A DNA stretch of 64,000 bases. Origin: Eudorina sp. 2006-703-Eu-15 (Eukaryota > Chlorophyta > Chlorophyceae > Chlamydomonadales > Volvocaceae). A program made the position numbers and the translations under genes. This document shows, in pieces, positions 62,289-64,000 of this stretch; within the stretch, counting starts at the first letter, position 1, and each line of letters starts with the position of its first letter. The notes under the pieces were generated by a model. That model did not search any database, was not told where the DNA came from, and worked only from the letters and a program-made list of their open reading frames with translations. Where the stretch lies: positions 496,001-560,000 of the forward strand of contig BDSI01000069.1 in the NCBI GenBank assembly GCA_003117195.1, given 5' to 3'.

Positions 62289-63822
62289 TCACGGCTGACT
62301 GCTGGATTGCATATGGAGGAGGTTGTACGCCAGCACCCAGACGAGCTGCGGGAGGTCGGATGGGTGGCGGTGACCGACAGGGTCGTGGTAGTAGTGGCGG
62401 TAGTAGGGGGGGGGGGTTGGGACAAAGCGTCCCGGACAATGTACCAGGCTACCAGCAAGTGCCTTCATAAAGCATTACGGTGTGGACGATGGTGCCATGT
62501 CGAGGCAGGCATGTGCACGCGCCCTGGCGAACCCAACATATTGATTTGGGAGGCGCACAAAGCGTATTTTTTATATTTTGCCTGAGAACGAAGCAGTCGC
62601 ACACCATGGACTCACCACGAATAACGCCATGAAAGTCGGAAAGCCGTCCGCCAGGGCCTCGCCGACGCCCCCGTGAACCTCCTCGTCCACCCTGTGTGGG
62701 GCCGGTTGGGGAGGGGGACGTTTCTGAACTGACATGAGGGGGGCATTTCCATCCGACCCGTGGCCTAAGGCCACAGAATCGGCGAGCCCTCATCGAATCC
62801 TGCAATCCGCACAGCAACAGCTTGTAGGCCTCCTTCCCTGCTCCTTCCGCCCTTCAATGAGTGTCGTTTGCGAAGGCTACACGCAGCGTCTCCAGCGACT
62901 CGCTGTGTCACTTGAATATGCCGTATGCATCGCACGCATACCTGTGGTGTTTCTGTCGGATCCCTCAGACCCAAGCTGCCCCCTGGAGTGCGGTCGGGGG
63001 TAGTGCGCGCGCACCGTACCGCGGCCTCACCTGAGCACCACACGGTAGAAGGCGACGGTGGAGACGAGCTGTAATGCAAGAAATCTGCGATCATAGGTTT
63101 ATGAGGTGCAAAGGGAGGACACCAGGTTCGGTGTTCTCGCCCTCGCTGCGCTCCAGGGTGGCTGCGGCAAGAACTTCAGTGGCCGGGACCCTACGGTGCC
63201 CGTTGAAGCTACATACGAGCAACAGAGCAACTGCTGACCCTGTTATTTCATTCCGCAACATGGCACATCCTGAAATTTAACGGCGTATCCGACAAGAACT
63301 AGTCTTCGGCAGCGTCTAACAACGCCGTCAGCAACTTGGCACACCCCATCGCATCTGAGGCTTACGTCAGGAAGCCCTCGAGGCCTGTGAGCGGTAGGAC
63401 GCCGCACACCATGCCAATGACGACGGCAGTGACCTGCTTCTGCCAATATACACATGTCAGAAGTTCATCCTGCGGGGGGTAAAGGGGACACATTTTCATT
63501 GCAAGCACTAATTATGGAACGTCAAGTCGGAAGGAGGGTTTCTGCTCCCTGGTTGCCGTACTGTCGGGTAATGACAACCGTGCCATGCAAGACGCTGAAC
63601 GCCGACCAACAAGGAATTCGTCTACGTACATGTGACCGGCACGTTCGCTCACGATGCCGTCGGCTTTCCGATATGGGCGTCGTAAGCCGCCGACACCTGA
63701 GCCCACACACGCACCTTGGTCCACGTGGCCTCCCGCCCTTGGCGAACACGCTCCAAGTACAATGCAAGTCCCTCCTTCCTTGACTCGCCACCTTTTGGCT
63801 TGCCGGCTGCTTTAGACGCCAT
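62289..63822 (-). CDS. RAB5IF (Rab5-interacting)-family ER membrane protein
   Basis: Five exons: 63822-63715, 63433-63366, 63084-63031, 62691-62616, 62345-62289; 120 residues, the usual size of the family. A basic cytosolic N-terminus (MASKAAGKPKGGESRKEG, WTK) precedes a first hydrophobic pair VTAVVIGMVCGVLPLTGLEG and FLTFLALQLVSTVAFYRVVL. Next come the conserved acidic loop RVDEEVHGGVGEALADGF and a last hydrophobic segment FMALFVLVWVLAYNLLHMQ. The LPLTG turn, acidic loop followed by EAL-DGF, and final W-x-x-x-Y span match RAB5IF/OPTI, which works with ER membrane-protein insertion machinery. All exons are small (54-108 nt), so each rests on splice sites plus family match; phases close exactly. 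It converges on the UVR/SnoaL gene. Confidence 0.85.
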
Positions 63823-64000
63823 CGGTGACACGCGGTTTCTCACAAGCGAGACACCTTAACACTACAAACGAAGATATGATATGAAAATATTAGGGTTGCG
63901 TATGCGCCAAGGGTTCGTGAATGTGACCCGGAGGACTATCCACTGCAACCTGATATGATCTCTTACACAGTGTCTGTTATACTGATGGTATGGAGTTGAA
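63823..64000. other. Upstream flank of RAB5IF-like gene
   Basis: 178 bp, AT-rich, presumably its 5' UTR and promoter; no gene seen before the window ends. Confidence 0.4.

Overview
The window is nuclear DNA of a photosynthetic eukaryote, most likely a green alga (Chlorophyta). The genes are intron-rich, with 89 introns in the 13 models below. They encode eukaryotic proteins: a spliceosomal RBM25, eIF2A, TTC4, a RAB5IF-like membrane protein and a eukaryotic-type GFAT. Several look plant or algal, including a UVR plus SnoaL-like fusion and proteins with putative transit peptides. TGTAA, the chlorophyte poly(A) signal, lies downstream of several genes. Exons are clearly GC-richer than introns and spacers. 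I found no rRNA, convincing tRNA, CRISPR array, prophage or bacterial operon. I cannot name the species.

Layout. 0.8-1.2 kb (+): small CaaX-box protein. 2.9-8.0 kb (-): RBM25. 8.0-10.7 kb: gene-poor spacer. 10.8-16.3 kb (-): GFAT, which shares a 407-bp divergent promoter interval with a SAM methyltransferase (+, 16.7-18.8 kb). 19.4-21.7 kb (-): proline iminopeptidase. 22.4-26.1 kb (-): TTC4 co-chaperone. 26.1-28.1 kb: spacer with SINE-like repeats. 28.1-36.6 kb (+): a 14-exon SET-like, coiled-coil, probably nuclear protein of unfamiliar architecture. 39.3-44.2 kb (-): a protein with two NTF2/SnoaL-like folds. 44.7-47.2 kb (-): a charged lysine/acidic protein with a 14-nt microexon. 48.6-54.4 kb (+): eIF2A. 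56.6-57.5 kb (+): a probably plastid membrane protein. 57.5-59.3 kb: spacer with a SINE-like copy bounded by a target-site duplication, a perfect 33-bp hairpin and another dispersed repeat. 59.3-61.6 kb (+): UVR plus SnoaL-like protein. 62.3-63.8 kb (-): RAB5IF-like ER membrane protein.

The genes do not form a pathway; this is an ordinary nuclear neighbourhood of housekeeping genes. Every exon model was built by hand from splice sites, reading-phase continuity and family resemblance. In each complete model the exon phases close exactly to a stop codon. The 5' ends of the SET-like gene and the tandem NTF2-like gene are the least certain parts. The most unusual points are three GC-AG introns (two in GFAT), the SET-like protein, the tandem NTF2-like protein, the 33-bp hairpin, and two dispersed repeat families.
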